A DNA stretch of 64,000 nucleotides from DATKZS01 sp035527835 [NCBI: bacterium] (GTDB taxonomy: Bacteria; RBG-13-61-14), in the NCBI GenBank assembly GCA_035527835.1, contig DATKZS010000196.1, positions 1-64,000 of the forward strand, given 5' to 3'. Of the stretch, positions 33,426-41,054 are shown piece after piece. Numbering within the stretch: position 1 is the first letter of the stretch; each line of letters opens with the position of its first letter. The notes under the pieces were generated by a model. The model was not told the DNA's origin and searched no databases. It saw only the letters and a program-made list of their open reading frames with translations. A program made the position numbers and the translations under genes.

Positions 33426-33566
33426 TTTTTCGGGCGCCCTGAAAGGGCAATAATAAGATAGCCCGGGGTTGGCCGTCTTCGGCCTACCCTGGGTTATCGG
33501 CGACAATAATATCCTTTTCAGCCCTGAAGGGGCGTAATCAAAGCGGGCAATGGTATCTGAGATGCG
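33426..33566 (+). repeat. CCCTGAAAGGGC / CCCAGGG dispersed element
   Basis: It matches 24256-24390 in order and orientation, with GCCCTGAAAGGGC, GCCCGGGGTTGGCCGTC, GGCCTACCCTGGG and GCCCTGAAGGGGC. Both copies are followed by CGGGCAATGG and TCTGAGAT. Confidence 0.78.
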
Positions 33567-33585
33567 ACATGATCAGGCTTAATAA

Positions 33586-34698
33586 TTATGAAGACCTATC
33601 TTTCTTGTGCCGCTCCCGGTACTCGACCATGCACTCGACGCCGTTTCCGTACTTGACCGTGCCGAAGCACTTGCTGCACGAGATGCACCGGGCCTTGGCC
33701 GGGTCGCCCTGCTTCCAGCGCTTGACCAGTCCCGGCTCGCGGATGAATGGCCGGGACATGGAAACGAAGTCAACCGCGCCCGACCCGAGCGCGCGGTTGA
33801 TGACCGCGGGGCTCCGCCACCCGCCCACGCTGATCACCGGGCACTTGACTTGGGCCTTCACCATCTTGGCCAGCTCCAGGAGATACGCCTCGTCCTTCTC
33901 CTCCCGGATGCCCGTGCGCGACGGGTTAAGCTTGCCCGACGCCCGCATCCCGCCGCTCACCTCGATCGCGTCAATGCCCGCCTCCGCCAGCGCCCGCGCC
34001 ACCGGCAGCGCCTCCGTCGGCGTCACCGAGCCTTCCACGAAATCGTCGAGGCTCAGCTTGATGAATACCGCGAGCCGGCCCGCGTTTTTCCGCACCGCCT
34101 GGTACACCTCCATCACGAACCGTTGCGGGTCGCCGTACTCGTCGTCGCGGATATTGAAGCGCGGGCTCATGAACTGGTCAAGAAGGTAGCCGTGCGCGCC
34201 GTGGATCTGCACGGCGTCGAACCCGGCCGCCGCCGCGCGCGCCGCCCCCTCGCCGAACACTCCGGCCAGCTCCCTGACCTCGCCGGTGGACAGCGCGCGG
34301 GGGGTGATGTTCGAGGACGGATGCAGCACCGCGGACGGGCCCACCGGCTCCACCCCGCCCAGGTCCTCCGCCGTGGCCTGCGCGCCCACGTGCGCGAGCT
34401 GAGCGCTGATCCGGCCGCCGGCCTTATGCACCGCGTCCGCGAGGCGCTGGAAGCCCTCCGTCTGATCGTCGGAATAAATCCCGGCCATGCCGCGGAGTGC
34501 CTTGCTCCCGGCCGCCACCGCGGTGATGCCCAGGACGATCAGCCCGATCCCGCCCCCGGCCAGCCGGACCATGTACTCGATGTGCTTGTCCGTCACCCGG
34601 CCCTGCTCATCGGCCAGGGCCTCCCAGGTGGCGGAGCGGATGATCCGGTTCGGGAGCTCGAGGCCGCCGATCCTGCCGGGAGTGAACATGTCAACCAT
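33586..34698 (-). CDS. Old Yellow Enzyme-family NADH:flavin oxidoreductase
   Basis: A 370-residue FMN-dependent TIM-barrel oxidoreductase. The N-terminus (LFTP-like MFTPGRIGGLELPNRIIRSATWE) and the active-site segment HGAHGYLLDQFMSP are classical. AQLAHVGAQA lies in between, VSGGMR and VISVGGWRSP follow, and the tail carries FIREPGLVKRWKQGD and cysteines in CISCSKCF. Unlike 2,4-dienoyl-CoA reductase it lacks the C-terminal flavodoxin-like and FAD domains. Such single-domain OYEs reduce activated C=C bonds; the natural substrate is unknown. The start at 34698 follows AAGGTGG. A 9-mer hairpin separates it from the receiver gene upstream. Confidence 0.93.
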   Translation of the reverse strand: MVDMFTPGRIGGLELPNRIIRSATWEALADEQGRVTDKHIEYMVRLAGGGIGLIVLGITAVAAGSKALRGMAGIYSDDQTEGFQRLADAVHKAGGRISAQLAHVGAQATAEDLGGVEPVGPSAVLHPSSNITPRALSTGEVRELAGVFGEGAARAAAAGFDAVQIHGAHGYLLDQFMSPRFNIRDDEYGDPQRFVMEVYQAVRKNAGRLAVFIKLSLDDFVEGSVTPTEALPVARALAEAGIDAIEVSGGMRASGKLNPSRTGIREEKDEAYLLELAKMVKAQVKCPVISVGGWRSPAVINRALGSGAVDFVSMSRPFIREPGLVKRWKQGDPAKARCISCSKCFGTVKYGNGVECMVEYRERHKKDRSS

Positions 34699-34719
34699 GA
34701 TAACCACCTTGGAAGAAGA

Positions 34720-34822
34720 AATAGCTAACAAGGATGTTAAGGATCTTCAGGATAAAGACGAGAACAATTATCCTTAATATCCTTAACATCCTTGTTATTA
34801 AATTCTTGTCGGAGTTATGAAA
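34720..34822. repeat. 9-mer AGGAT word repeat with inverted arm
   Basis: AACAAGGAT-GTTAAGGAT-CTTCAGGAT in the left arm and TATCCTTAA-TATCCTTAA-CATCCTTGTT in the right. AGTTATGAAACC follows, an outer sequence also present at 54049-54060. Confidence 0.8.
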
Positions 34823-34835
34823 CCGGAGCTTCTTT

Positions 34836-35216
34836 TCAGCTCCCCAGCTTGTCCTGGGCCACGTCCTTGACCCGGCTCACCATCTCGTCGAAGTTGTTGG
34901 ACTTGATGATAAAGGCCTCGGCCCCGAACTCGAAGCACAGGTCCATGAGCGCGGCGTCTTTCTTGCCCGAGTGGATCACGATCACGATGCTCTTGGTCAC
35001 CGGGCTTTTCTTGAGGGTCCGGCAGATCTCGATGCCGTCGAGTCCCGGCATCATGATGTCGAGCAGGATGATCTGCGGCTTTTCCTCCAGGACCCGCTTG
35101 TAGACCTCCAAAGAGGTGTCCACGGTGGTGACCTCGAAGCCGGCCTCCTGGAGCGCGTCCTTGGTCATGGCCAGGAGCAGCCTGTTATCGTCAGCGACCA
35201 GAATTTTCACGGGCAT
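34836..35216 (-). CDS. CheY-like response regulator receiver
   Basis: A 126-residue stand-alone receiver domain. The acidic pocket ADDNRLL, the phosphoacceptor Asp in ILLDIMMPG, the conserved Ser/Thr strand (IVIVIHSG) and a late Lys are all present, so it should be phosphorylatable. No output domain or histidine kinase is adjacent. It is the third gene of an apparent operon with a potassium channel and a cyclic-nucleotide-binding protein, 33 bases after the latter. A role in tuning those proteins is inference from context only. Confidence 0.92.
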   Translation of the reverse strand: MPVKILVADDNRLLLAMTKDALQEAGFEVTTVDTSLEVYKRVLEEKPQIILLDIMMPGLDGIEICRTLKKSPVTKSIVIVIHSGKKDAALMDLCFEFGAEAFIIKSNNFDEMVSRVKDVAQDKLGS

Positions 35217-35249
35217 TATATTTTCCCTTTATCTTGTGCCGGGCGGGCC

Positions 35250-35774
35250 TCAGGTTCTCCGGGGCCGCCGCAGCGCGATGGACAGCGCCGTGGTCAGCTT
35301 CTTCACGTCCTGGTTGGTCTTGCGCAGCCGCTCGGCGATGATCTTGGCGATGTTGAGCAGGATGCGGTGCGCGCTCTTCAAGTCCTCCTCGGAAAAGCTC
35401 TGGAAATCCCCGCTGGTGATGGAAAGCAGCTTGCCTTCACTCAGCGCCACGATGGTGGCCGAGCGCTTGTCCGACTTGAAGATGAACGCCATCTCTCCGA
35501 ACATGGCCCCGGACCCGAGCTTCACCAGCACCTTGTCCATGGCCGAGGCCTCTTCCTCCCACAGCCGCGGGCCCAGGGTGATGGACATCGTGATCTCGAC
35601 CTGGCCCTGCTCGATGATATAGACGCAGTCGCCCTCGTCGCCTTCCTTGATTATCACATCACCGGCCTTCATTTCAACCGGGCGGCAAATCTTCGACAGC
35701 AGGGCGAGGCCCTCCTCGGACACTCCCGAGAAGGCCGCCACCTTTTTCAGGAACTCGACCGTGGCGTCGCTCAT
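35250..35774 (-). CDS. Cyclic nucleotide-binding domain protein
   Basis: A 174-residue protein made of a CRP-type cNMP-binding domain and a short C-terminal helical tail. Visible features are the entry helix (FLKKVAAFSGVSEEGLALLSK), VIIKEGDEGDCVYIIEQGQVEI with the beta-roll glycines, and the phosphate-binding cassette region GSGAMFGEMAFI, followed by ATIVALSEGKLLSI. The Arg normally contacting the cyclic phosphate is replaced (FKSDKRSATI), so the ligand is uncertain. There is no DNA-binding helix-turn-helix. Its start lies one base after the channel gene's stop codon, so translation is coupled. It may be a detached ligand sensor for that channel. Confidence 0.9.
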   Translation of the reverse strand: MSDATVEFLKKVAAFSGVSEEGLALLSKICRPVEMKAGDVIIKEGDEGDCVYIIEQGQVEITMSITLGPRLWEEEASAMDKVLVKLGSGAMFGEMAFIFKSDKRSATIVALSEGKLLSITSGDFQSFSEEDLKSAHRILLNIAKIIAERLRKTNQDVKKLTTALSIALRRPRRT

Positions 35775-35775
35775 G

Positions 35776-37047
35776 TCAGGCCCCCGCGCCGGGCGTCTTG
35801 TCGCCCTGGTCCGCGATCAGCAGGGCGAGGTCGTTCTTCTGCACCTTGTAACTATCGGGAGGGTTGATGCGCAGCTTCATGGCGCTGCCCTTGGTGAAAT
35901 AGTCCTCCTCCATCCCCTCGAACTGCCGCTTGATGAAAAGGTCTATGGCCGACATGTCCTCCGACAAGATGTCGTCCAGCGACATCCCCCGCTCCTCCTC
36001 GCTCACCACCCCGATCACCAGCGCGCCCCGCTTCTCCCGGAAATGCCGGGAGAGCGCCGCGAAGTCCTGCTCCACCAGCGAGAGCGGGATCTTGGCCTGC
36101 TGGATCAGCGAGCCCCGCCACGGGTATAAGAGCTCCTCCACCGCCAGGGTCACCCCCGGCGCCGTGATGGCGTTCGCCAGCAGGTAATCGTCGTGGCCGC
36201 CGATCACCACCACCTGGTCCACCTGCGCCCGCTTCAGGTGCGAGACGTTCTGCTCCTCCACCAGCTCCGCGCAGACCTTCACCGCGTGGTTCATGGACTT
36301 CACCGCCAGCGCGCACAACACCGTGCGCTCGTCCGCCTTGGCGTAACCCTCCCCGATCGAGCCGTCCGCCAGGATGGCCACGCTCCGCGCGAAACCGACG
36401 TTCGCCCGCTGCAGCACGCTCTCGTGCACGAAATCGCCCCGCACGAACCGCAGGCCCTGCCGCTTGAACTGGAACAGGAGCTCGCTGATCTCCGCCTCGG
36501 CAAGGTTGTTCACCAGCGCCACCTGGGCCCCGTCGCGCGTGTCACGGTAGATGATGTCCAGAAGCGACTTGCCACGCGCGTTCCACCCGCAAATCACGAT
36601 GTGGTTGCGCCACGTCACCTTCTCCATGCCCTTGCCCTCCAATAGCCGCTTCTCCACGAACCACGATACAATCGTCGCCGTCAGCACCGACGTCAGGATC
36701 ATGCTGGAGAGGATCACCAGGACGGTGAGCCCCCGACCCCACGCCGTGTGCGGGGTGATGTCCCCGTAACCCGTGGTCGTTCCTGAAATGAACATCCAGT
36801 AGATGGCCTTCCCGAAACTGGTGATCCACTTGCCCGGGTCCCGCGGGTGCAGACTGAGCGCCGCCCTCTTCTCGATGAAAAATACCGCGAGCCCCAGCGC
36901 GAACGCGATCAAGCCCACCAGCACCATCAGCCGCACCGAGGGCTCGTGCAATATCCGGTCCTTTAAATCCCGGAACGACTCGCGCGCCCCGATCGCCTGC
37001 TCGCGCGCCCAGCCCCGGAGCTCCCGATTCTCCGTAACTTTGCTCAT
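35776..37047 (-). CDS. Two-TM potassium channel with RCK (TrkA-N) domain
   Basis: A 423-residue ion channel of the MthK-like/voltage-less type. Two membrane helices (about 39-58 and 107-130) flank a pore loop with the potassium selectivity filter TTGYGD (91-96). The cytosolic part begins with an NAD-binding-like RCK domain (IVICGWNARGKSLLD, 150-164) and is long enough for a second RCK or TrkA-C-like domain. A related protein pair would need tetramer and gating-ring assembly. The start at 37047 is the ATG nearest the helical pre-TM segment, with only a weak ribosome site; the upstream open frame is heptamer repeat. It is first in an operon with the cNMP-binding and receiver genes. Confidence 0.92.
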   Translation of the reverse strand: MSKVTENRELRGWAREQAIGARESFRDLKDRILHEPSVRLMVLVGLIAFALGLAVFFIEKRAALSLHPRDPGKWITSFGKAIYWMFISGTTTGYGDITPHTAWGRGLTVLVILSSMILTSVLTATIVSWFVEKRLLEGKGMEKVTWRNHIVICGWNARGKSLLDIIYRDTRDGAQVALVNNLAEAEISELLFQFKRQGLRFVRGDFVHESVLQRANVGFARSVAILADGSIGEGYAKADERTVLCALAVKSMNHAVKVCAELVEEQNVSHLKRAQVDQVVVIGGHDDYLLANAITAPGVTLAVEELLYPWRGSLIQQAKIPLSLVEQDFAALSRHFREKRGALVIGVVSEEERGMSLDDILSEDMSAIDLFIKRQFEGMEEDYFTKGSAMKLRINPPDSYKVQKNDLALLIADQGDKTPGAGA

Positions 37048-37142
37048 TAAATGATGGCTCGTCCGACCAATTACGGTATCATGACGGCGGCGCACATTCA
37101 AGATGGTTCGCGCGCGCGAGAACGGATAATATGGGCGCGGAT

Positions 37143-37258
37143 CGCGTAGAGCGTAGAGCGCGGGGCGAATGGCGTAAATCAAATCAGCGCCAAAGTAACG
37201 GTCTTTAACGCCCTGCGCCCTTCGCTCTACGCTCTACGCTTTACGCTCTGCTCTTGAC
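37143..37258. repeat. Inverted GCGTAGA heptamer array
   Basis: GCGTAGA-GCGTAGA-GCGCGGG-GCGAATG words in the left arm, and CTCTACG-CTCTACG-CTTTACG-CTCTGCT words in the right arm. It lies between divergent genes. Confidence 0.78.
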
Positions 37259-37305
37259 CCGCCGCCCCCGCGTCTATATCCTGAATTCAGGCTTGGGGTG
37301 AACGG

Positions 37306-37890
37306 ATGTTATTGCCGGAAAAGCAAATGCCGCTGGAATTTGACGCGGCCGGGGAATTTTCCCGGGCCCTGGTGCAAACCAAGGACGGCCGCGAGTTCGT
37401 GGTCCGGCCCTGCCGCCCCGCTGACCGGCCGCTCCTGGAGCGGATGTTCCGGTCGTGCTCCAAGGAAACCCTCTACACCCGTTTTCTGTCCCCCGGGCTC
37501 GGCGTGCCCCTGCGCTACCTCGACCGCCTCATGCGCCACAACCCGCCGTCCGTCATCTCGCTCATGGCCGAGTGCGGCGAAGACGGCGAGCCACGGGCCG
37601 TCGCTCTCATGAACTTCGTCGAGACCGGGCCGGAAAACCACGGCGAGATCGCGATCGTGGTCCAGGACGAATTCCAGAACAACGGCCTGGGCTCAGTTAT
37701 GCTCCAGCTCCTCTATGAGCTGGCCCGCAAAAAAGGCGTCAAAAAATTCGTCGCCGACATTGACGCCAGCAACCGCCGCGTCTTCCACCTCATTAAGAGG
37801 AGCGCCATGCCCTGCACCATCAGCATCTTCCAGGGCGTGGCCCACGCCGAGCTGGACATGACGGCGGCGCCGTCCGGGCGCTCATCGTAG
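37306..37890 (+). CDS. GNAT-family N-acetyltransferase
   Basis: A 194-residue GNAT protein. The N-terminal VVRPCRPADRPLLERMFRSCSKETLYTRFL resembles the acetyltransferase domain of Pat/acyl-CoA-synthetase-type protein acetylases. It is followed by AIVVQDEFQNNGLGSVMLQLL, where the Q/N-x-G-L-G segment is the acetyl-CoA pyrophosphate-binding loop, and VKKFVADIDASNRRVFHLIKR. Protein or small-molecule acetylation is possible; the acceptor is unknown. The C-terminus is atypical (PCTISIFQGVAHAELDM). A GGGGTGAACGG ribosome site precedes the ATG at 37306; an ATG seven codons later is an alternative. Confidence 0.88.
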   Translation: MLLPEKQMPLEFDAAGEFSRALVQTKDGREFVVRPCRPADRPLLERMFRSCSKETLYTRFLSPGLGVPLRYLDRLMRHNPPSVISLMAECGEDGEPRAVALMNFVETGPENHGEIAIVVQDEFQNNGLGSVMLQLLYELARKKGVKKFVADIDASNRRVFHLIKRSAMPCTISIFQGVAHAELDMTAAPSGRSS

Positions 37891-38016
37891 CGCCGGCATC
37901 CTGCCGGCCGCCTGCTAATCGTAGCGGCGGGCCTGAAGCCCCTCCCCGTTTTCCCTTTGCATCCTTGCAAGGCCCGCTCCCGCTCCTTATAATAAGCGGG
38001 AAGAGACCGAAGCCTG

Positions 38017-38370
38017 ATGATGAAAACAAGGCAATACCTTCGCGTGCCCATCCCGACGCCGGTGCGGATCAAGGTGACGGAACGGGATGAGGAGTTCCGG
38101 CTGGCCAGCATCGAGGACATCAGTTGGGGCGGCGCCTTCGTGATCATGAAGACGCCGGCGCCCAAGGGCTCGCGTATCATCCTGCAATTCCTCTTTTCCG
38201 ACGAGAGCGTGATCCTGGAGCTGTGGGGGACCGTGGTCCGGGTGCGGCCGGCCACTGACGGGGCCCTCGCCGGCGTCGGCGTCGAGTTCGATTCCCTGGA
38301 CTACGACGCGCAGAGCCTGATCCAGCGCCTGGTGGATGAAGAGATCCGCGCGGTCGTCCTGAACGTGTGA
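38017..38370 (+). CDS. PilZ-domain c-di-GMP receptor
   Basis: A 117-residue single PilZ domain. The c-di-GMP-binding signature is intact: RQYLRV (Arg5 and Arg9, the R-x3-R motif) and DISWGG (the D/N-x-S-x-x-G motif) about 30 residues later. Cytosolic PilZ proteins transmit c-di-GMP signals to motility, exopolysaccharide or secretion systems by protein contact. No diguanylate cyclase or target gene is nearby. Its stop is 30 bases before priA, so the two may be transcribed together without functional relation. Confidence 0.9.
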   Translation: MMKTRQYLRVPIPTPVRIKVTERDEEFRLASIEDISWGGAFVIMKTPAPKGSRIILQFLFSDESVILELWGTVVRVRPATDGALAGVGVEFDSLDYDAQSLIQRLVDEEIRAVVLNV

Positions 38371-38399
38371 TCCATGACCGCTTGCTTCACGCTGGCCCG

Positions 38400-40997
38400 A
38401 TGAAGAAAAAACCCAAGCTGGTGGAGGTCGCAGTGGACGCCCGCCTCAACGCGCCCCTCACTTACGCCCTGCCCGGGACCATGGACCCCGCGGACCTGGC
38501 CGGAAGGCGCGTGATCGTGCCCCTCGGAAAAAGAAAGGTCACCGGGTACGTCATCGGCTTCCCCGAATCCGCGCCCGTGGCCCCGGCCGCCCTCAAAGAA
38601 GTGCTCTCCGTCCTCGACCCCGAGCCGCTGTTCGACCCGGCCATGCTCAAGCTCTTCCGCTTCGCCGCCCGCTATTATTTCCGGCCGCTCGGCGAGGTCA
38701 TCAAGGCCGCATTGCCCGCCGGCATCAACACCGCCTCCCGCCGCGTCGTCACCATGACCGGCGCCGGCGCCGCGCTGCTGACCACCGCCGACGCGGACGC
38801 AACCGATGACGGGGACGAGGAGCCCAAGCTGACTTCGGAAGAGCTTGCGCTGCTGGAGTCCATCTTCCGCGACGGCCCGATCGAGGCGGACAAGCTGATT
38901 GGGGGCGCGGCTGCCCTCAGCCGCGCCTGCTACCGCCGCCTGCTCGACCTCGGCCTCATCAGCGAGGACCAGGCCCTGGCGCGCGCCCGCGTCAGCGAGA
39001 AAACCGAGACCGCGCTGGTCCTCGACCGCGCGCCCAACGATGACGACCTGGCGGCGCTGTCCCGCCGCGCCCCCGCCCAGGCCCGCCTGCTCCGCGAGCT
39101 CGCGCAAAAGGGATGCGTGACGCTCAAGGACCTGCGCGAGCGCTACCCTGACCCCGCCCGCATCGGCCGCGCCCTGGCCGGGGCCGGGCTCGCCAAGATG
39201 GTCAAGCTCCGCGCCTGCCGCGACCCGTTCTCCCTGGTCCTGCCCCTGGCCCCGCCGCCCGAGACCCTCATGCCCGAGCAGGAAGAAGCGGTCGCGGCGG
39301 TCAGCGCCGCCCTGGCCGCGCGCGAGTTCCGCGTCTTCATGCTGCAGGGCGTCACCGGCTCGGGCAAGACCGAGGTCTACCTCCGGTCCATCGCCCGGGC
39401 CGCCGAGCTGGGCCGCGGGGCCATCATGCTCGTGCCCGAGATCGCGCTCACGCCCCAGCTCATCTCGCGCTTCCGCCAGAAATTTCCGGCCGAGACCACC
39501 GCCGTGCTCCACAGCGCGCTCACGCCGGGCGAGCGCCACGACGAATGGTGGCGCATCAGGCGGGGCCAGGCATCCATCGTGATCGGCGCCCGCTCCGCGC
39601 TCTTCGCTCCGGTCAAGGACCTCGGCGTGATCGTGGTGGACGAGGAGCAGGACCCGGCCTACAAGCAGGACCGCGGCTTCATGTACAACGCCCGCGACCT
39701 GGCCGTCATGCGCGGCAAGGAGGAGCGCGCGGCCGTGGTGCTCGGATCGGCCACCCCTTCCATGGAAAGCGCCCACCGCGGACGGGCGCAAGGCGGCTAT
39801 ACGGTCCTCCACCTGCCCCGCCGGGTGGACGGATGCTTCATGCCCGGCGTGGAACTCGTGGACCTGCGCGCGCTCAAGAACGCACCATCGGCCGCCTCCA
39901 TTACTGAGCTCAAGGTCAGAGACCGCGACCGCCTGGCCGCCGCCGAGCTCCTGTCACCGCCCCTGCGCGACGCCATCGGCCAGGTCCTCAGCCGCGGCGA
40001 GCAGGCCGTGCTGTTCCTGAACCGGCGCGGCATCGCGTCGTTCCTCGTCTGCTTCGACTGCGGCCGCCGCTTCGTCTGCCCCAACTGCGCCGTGAGCCTC
40101 ACCCGCCACGGCGCGCCCACCGCCGGCAAGGTGGACCACTTCTACGGCGAGCCGGGAAACGGATACCTCCTCTGCCATTACTGCGGCTATCACGAGCCCG
40201 TGCCCCGCGTCTGTCCCCAGTGCCGCGGCGTGCGCGTCTTCCCCTTCGGAGTGGGCACCGAGCAGATGGAGGCCGTGACCGCCGAGGCCTTCCCGTCCGC
40301 CCGCGTCATGCGCATGGACTCCGACGTGATGACCGGACGCGAGTCCTACTTCCGCCTGCTCGACCGCGTGTTCCGCCGCGAAGTGGACATCGTGGTCGGC
40401 ACCCAGATGGTGGCCAAGGGACACGACCTGCCCGGCGTCACCCTGGTCGGCGTGCTGCTCGCCGACGTGTCGCTCAACGTCCCCGACTTCCGCGCCGGCG
40501 AGCGCACCTTCCAGATGCTCACCCAGGTCGCCGGCCGCGCCGGACGCGGCGCCGCGCCCGGACGCGTCATCATCCAGACCTTCCAGCCCGACCACTACGC
40601 CATCCGCCTGGCCGTGCACAACGACTTCGAAACGTTTTACGAGGAGGAGCTCAAGATGAGGGAGGCGCTGTGGTACCCGCCGTTCGCGCGGCTGGCCAAC
40701 CTCCGCATCTCCGGGCTCCAGGACGAGGCCGTGAAAAAGGCCGCGACGCTCGCCGGGTCCGCGGCCCGCGGAAGAGCCCGGTCAAAAATCTTCCGCGACC
40801 GCGTGCGCATCCTGGGCCCGGCCCGCGCGCCCATCGCCCGCATCAAGGGCAAAAGCCGCTGGATGATGATGATCAAAGCCGACACGCCCCAGATCATGTC
40901 CGCCTTCTGCGAGACGCTCTCCGCCTCGCTCCGCGACAAGTCCGTCCCCGCCTCCGTGCGCGTCGAAATTGACCGCGACCCGGTCTTTCTGCTGTAA
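38400..40997 (+). CDS. priA: Primosomal protein N' (replication restart helicase)
   Basis: An 865-residue PriA, the 3'-5' helicase that reloads the replisome at stalled forks. The N-terminal 3'BD region (VEVAVDARLNAPLTYALP) is followed by Walker A GVTGSGKTEVY (about 317-327), the DEEQ box in VVDEEQDPAYKQ (about 410) and YNARDLAVMR. Eight cysteines in a zinc region (CFDCGRRFVCPNC and CHYC, then CPQC; about 547-608) and the helicase motif QVAGRAGRG complete it. It is longer than E. coli PriA (732) because of a low-complexity insert near 115-150 and longer linkers. The start at 38400 is the ATG closest to the conserved N-terminus. Confidence 0.97.
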   Translation: MKKKPKLVEVAVDARLNAPLTYALPGTMDPADLAGRRVIVPLGKRKVTGYVIGFPESAPVAPAALKEVLSVLDPEPLFDPAMLKLFRFAARYYFRPLGEVIKAALPAGINTASRRVVTMTGAGAALLTTADADATDDGDEEPKLTSEELALLESIFRDGPIEADKLIGGAAALSRACYRRLLDLGLISEDQALARARVSEKTETALVLDRAPNDDDLAALSRRAPAQARLLRELAQKGCVTLKDLRERYPDPARIGRALAGAGLAKMVKLRACRDPFSLVLPLAPPPETLMPEQEEAVAAVSAALAAREFRVFMLQGVTGSGKTEVYLRSIARAAELGRGAIMLVPEIALTPQLISRFRQKFPAETTAVLHSALTPGERHDEWWRIRRGQASIVIGARSALFAPVKDLGVIVVDEEQDPAYKQDRGFMYNARDLAVMRGKEERAAVVLGSATPSMESAHRGRAQGGYTVLHLPRRVDGCFMPGVELVDLRALKNAPSAASITELKVRDRDRLAAAELLSPPLRDAIGQVLSRGEQAVLFLNRRGIASFLVCFDCGRRFVCPNCAVSLTRHGAPTAGKVDHFYGEPGNGYLLCHYCGYHEPVPRVCPQCRGVRVFPFGVGTEQMEAVTAEAFPSARVMRMDSDVMTGRESYFRLLDRVFRREVDIVVGTQMVAKGHDLPGVTLVGVLLADVSLNVPDFRAGERTFQMLTQVAGRAGRGAAPGRVIIQTFQPDHYAIRLAVHNDFETFYEEELKMREALWYPPFARLANLRISGLQDEAVKKAATLAGSAARGRARSKIFRDRVRILGPARAPIARIKGKSRWMMMIKADTPQIMSAFCETLSASLRDKSVPASVRVEIDRDPVFLL

Positions 40998-41054
40998 TAC
41001 GCCGCGCATCATCGGCGCCTACCCTGTTCCCGCGATCATGTTATAAAATAATGG

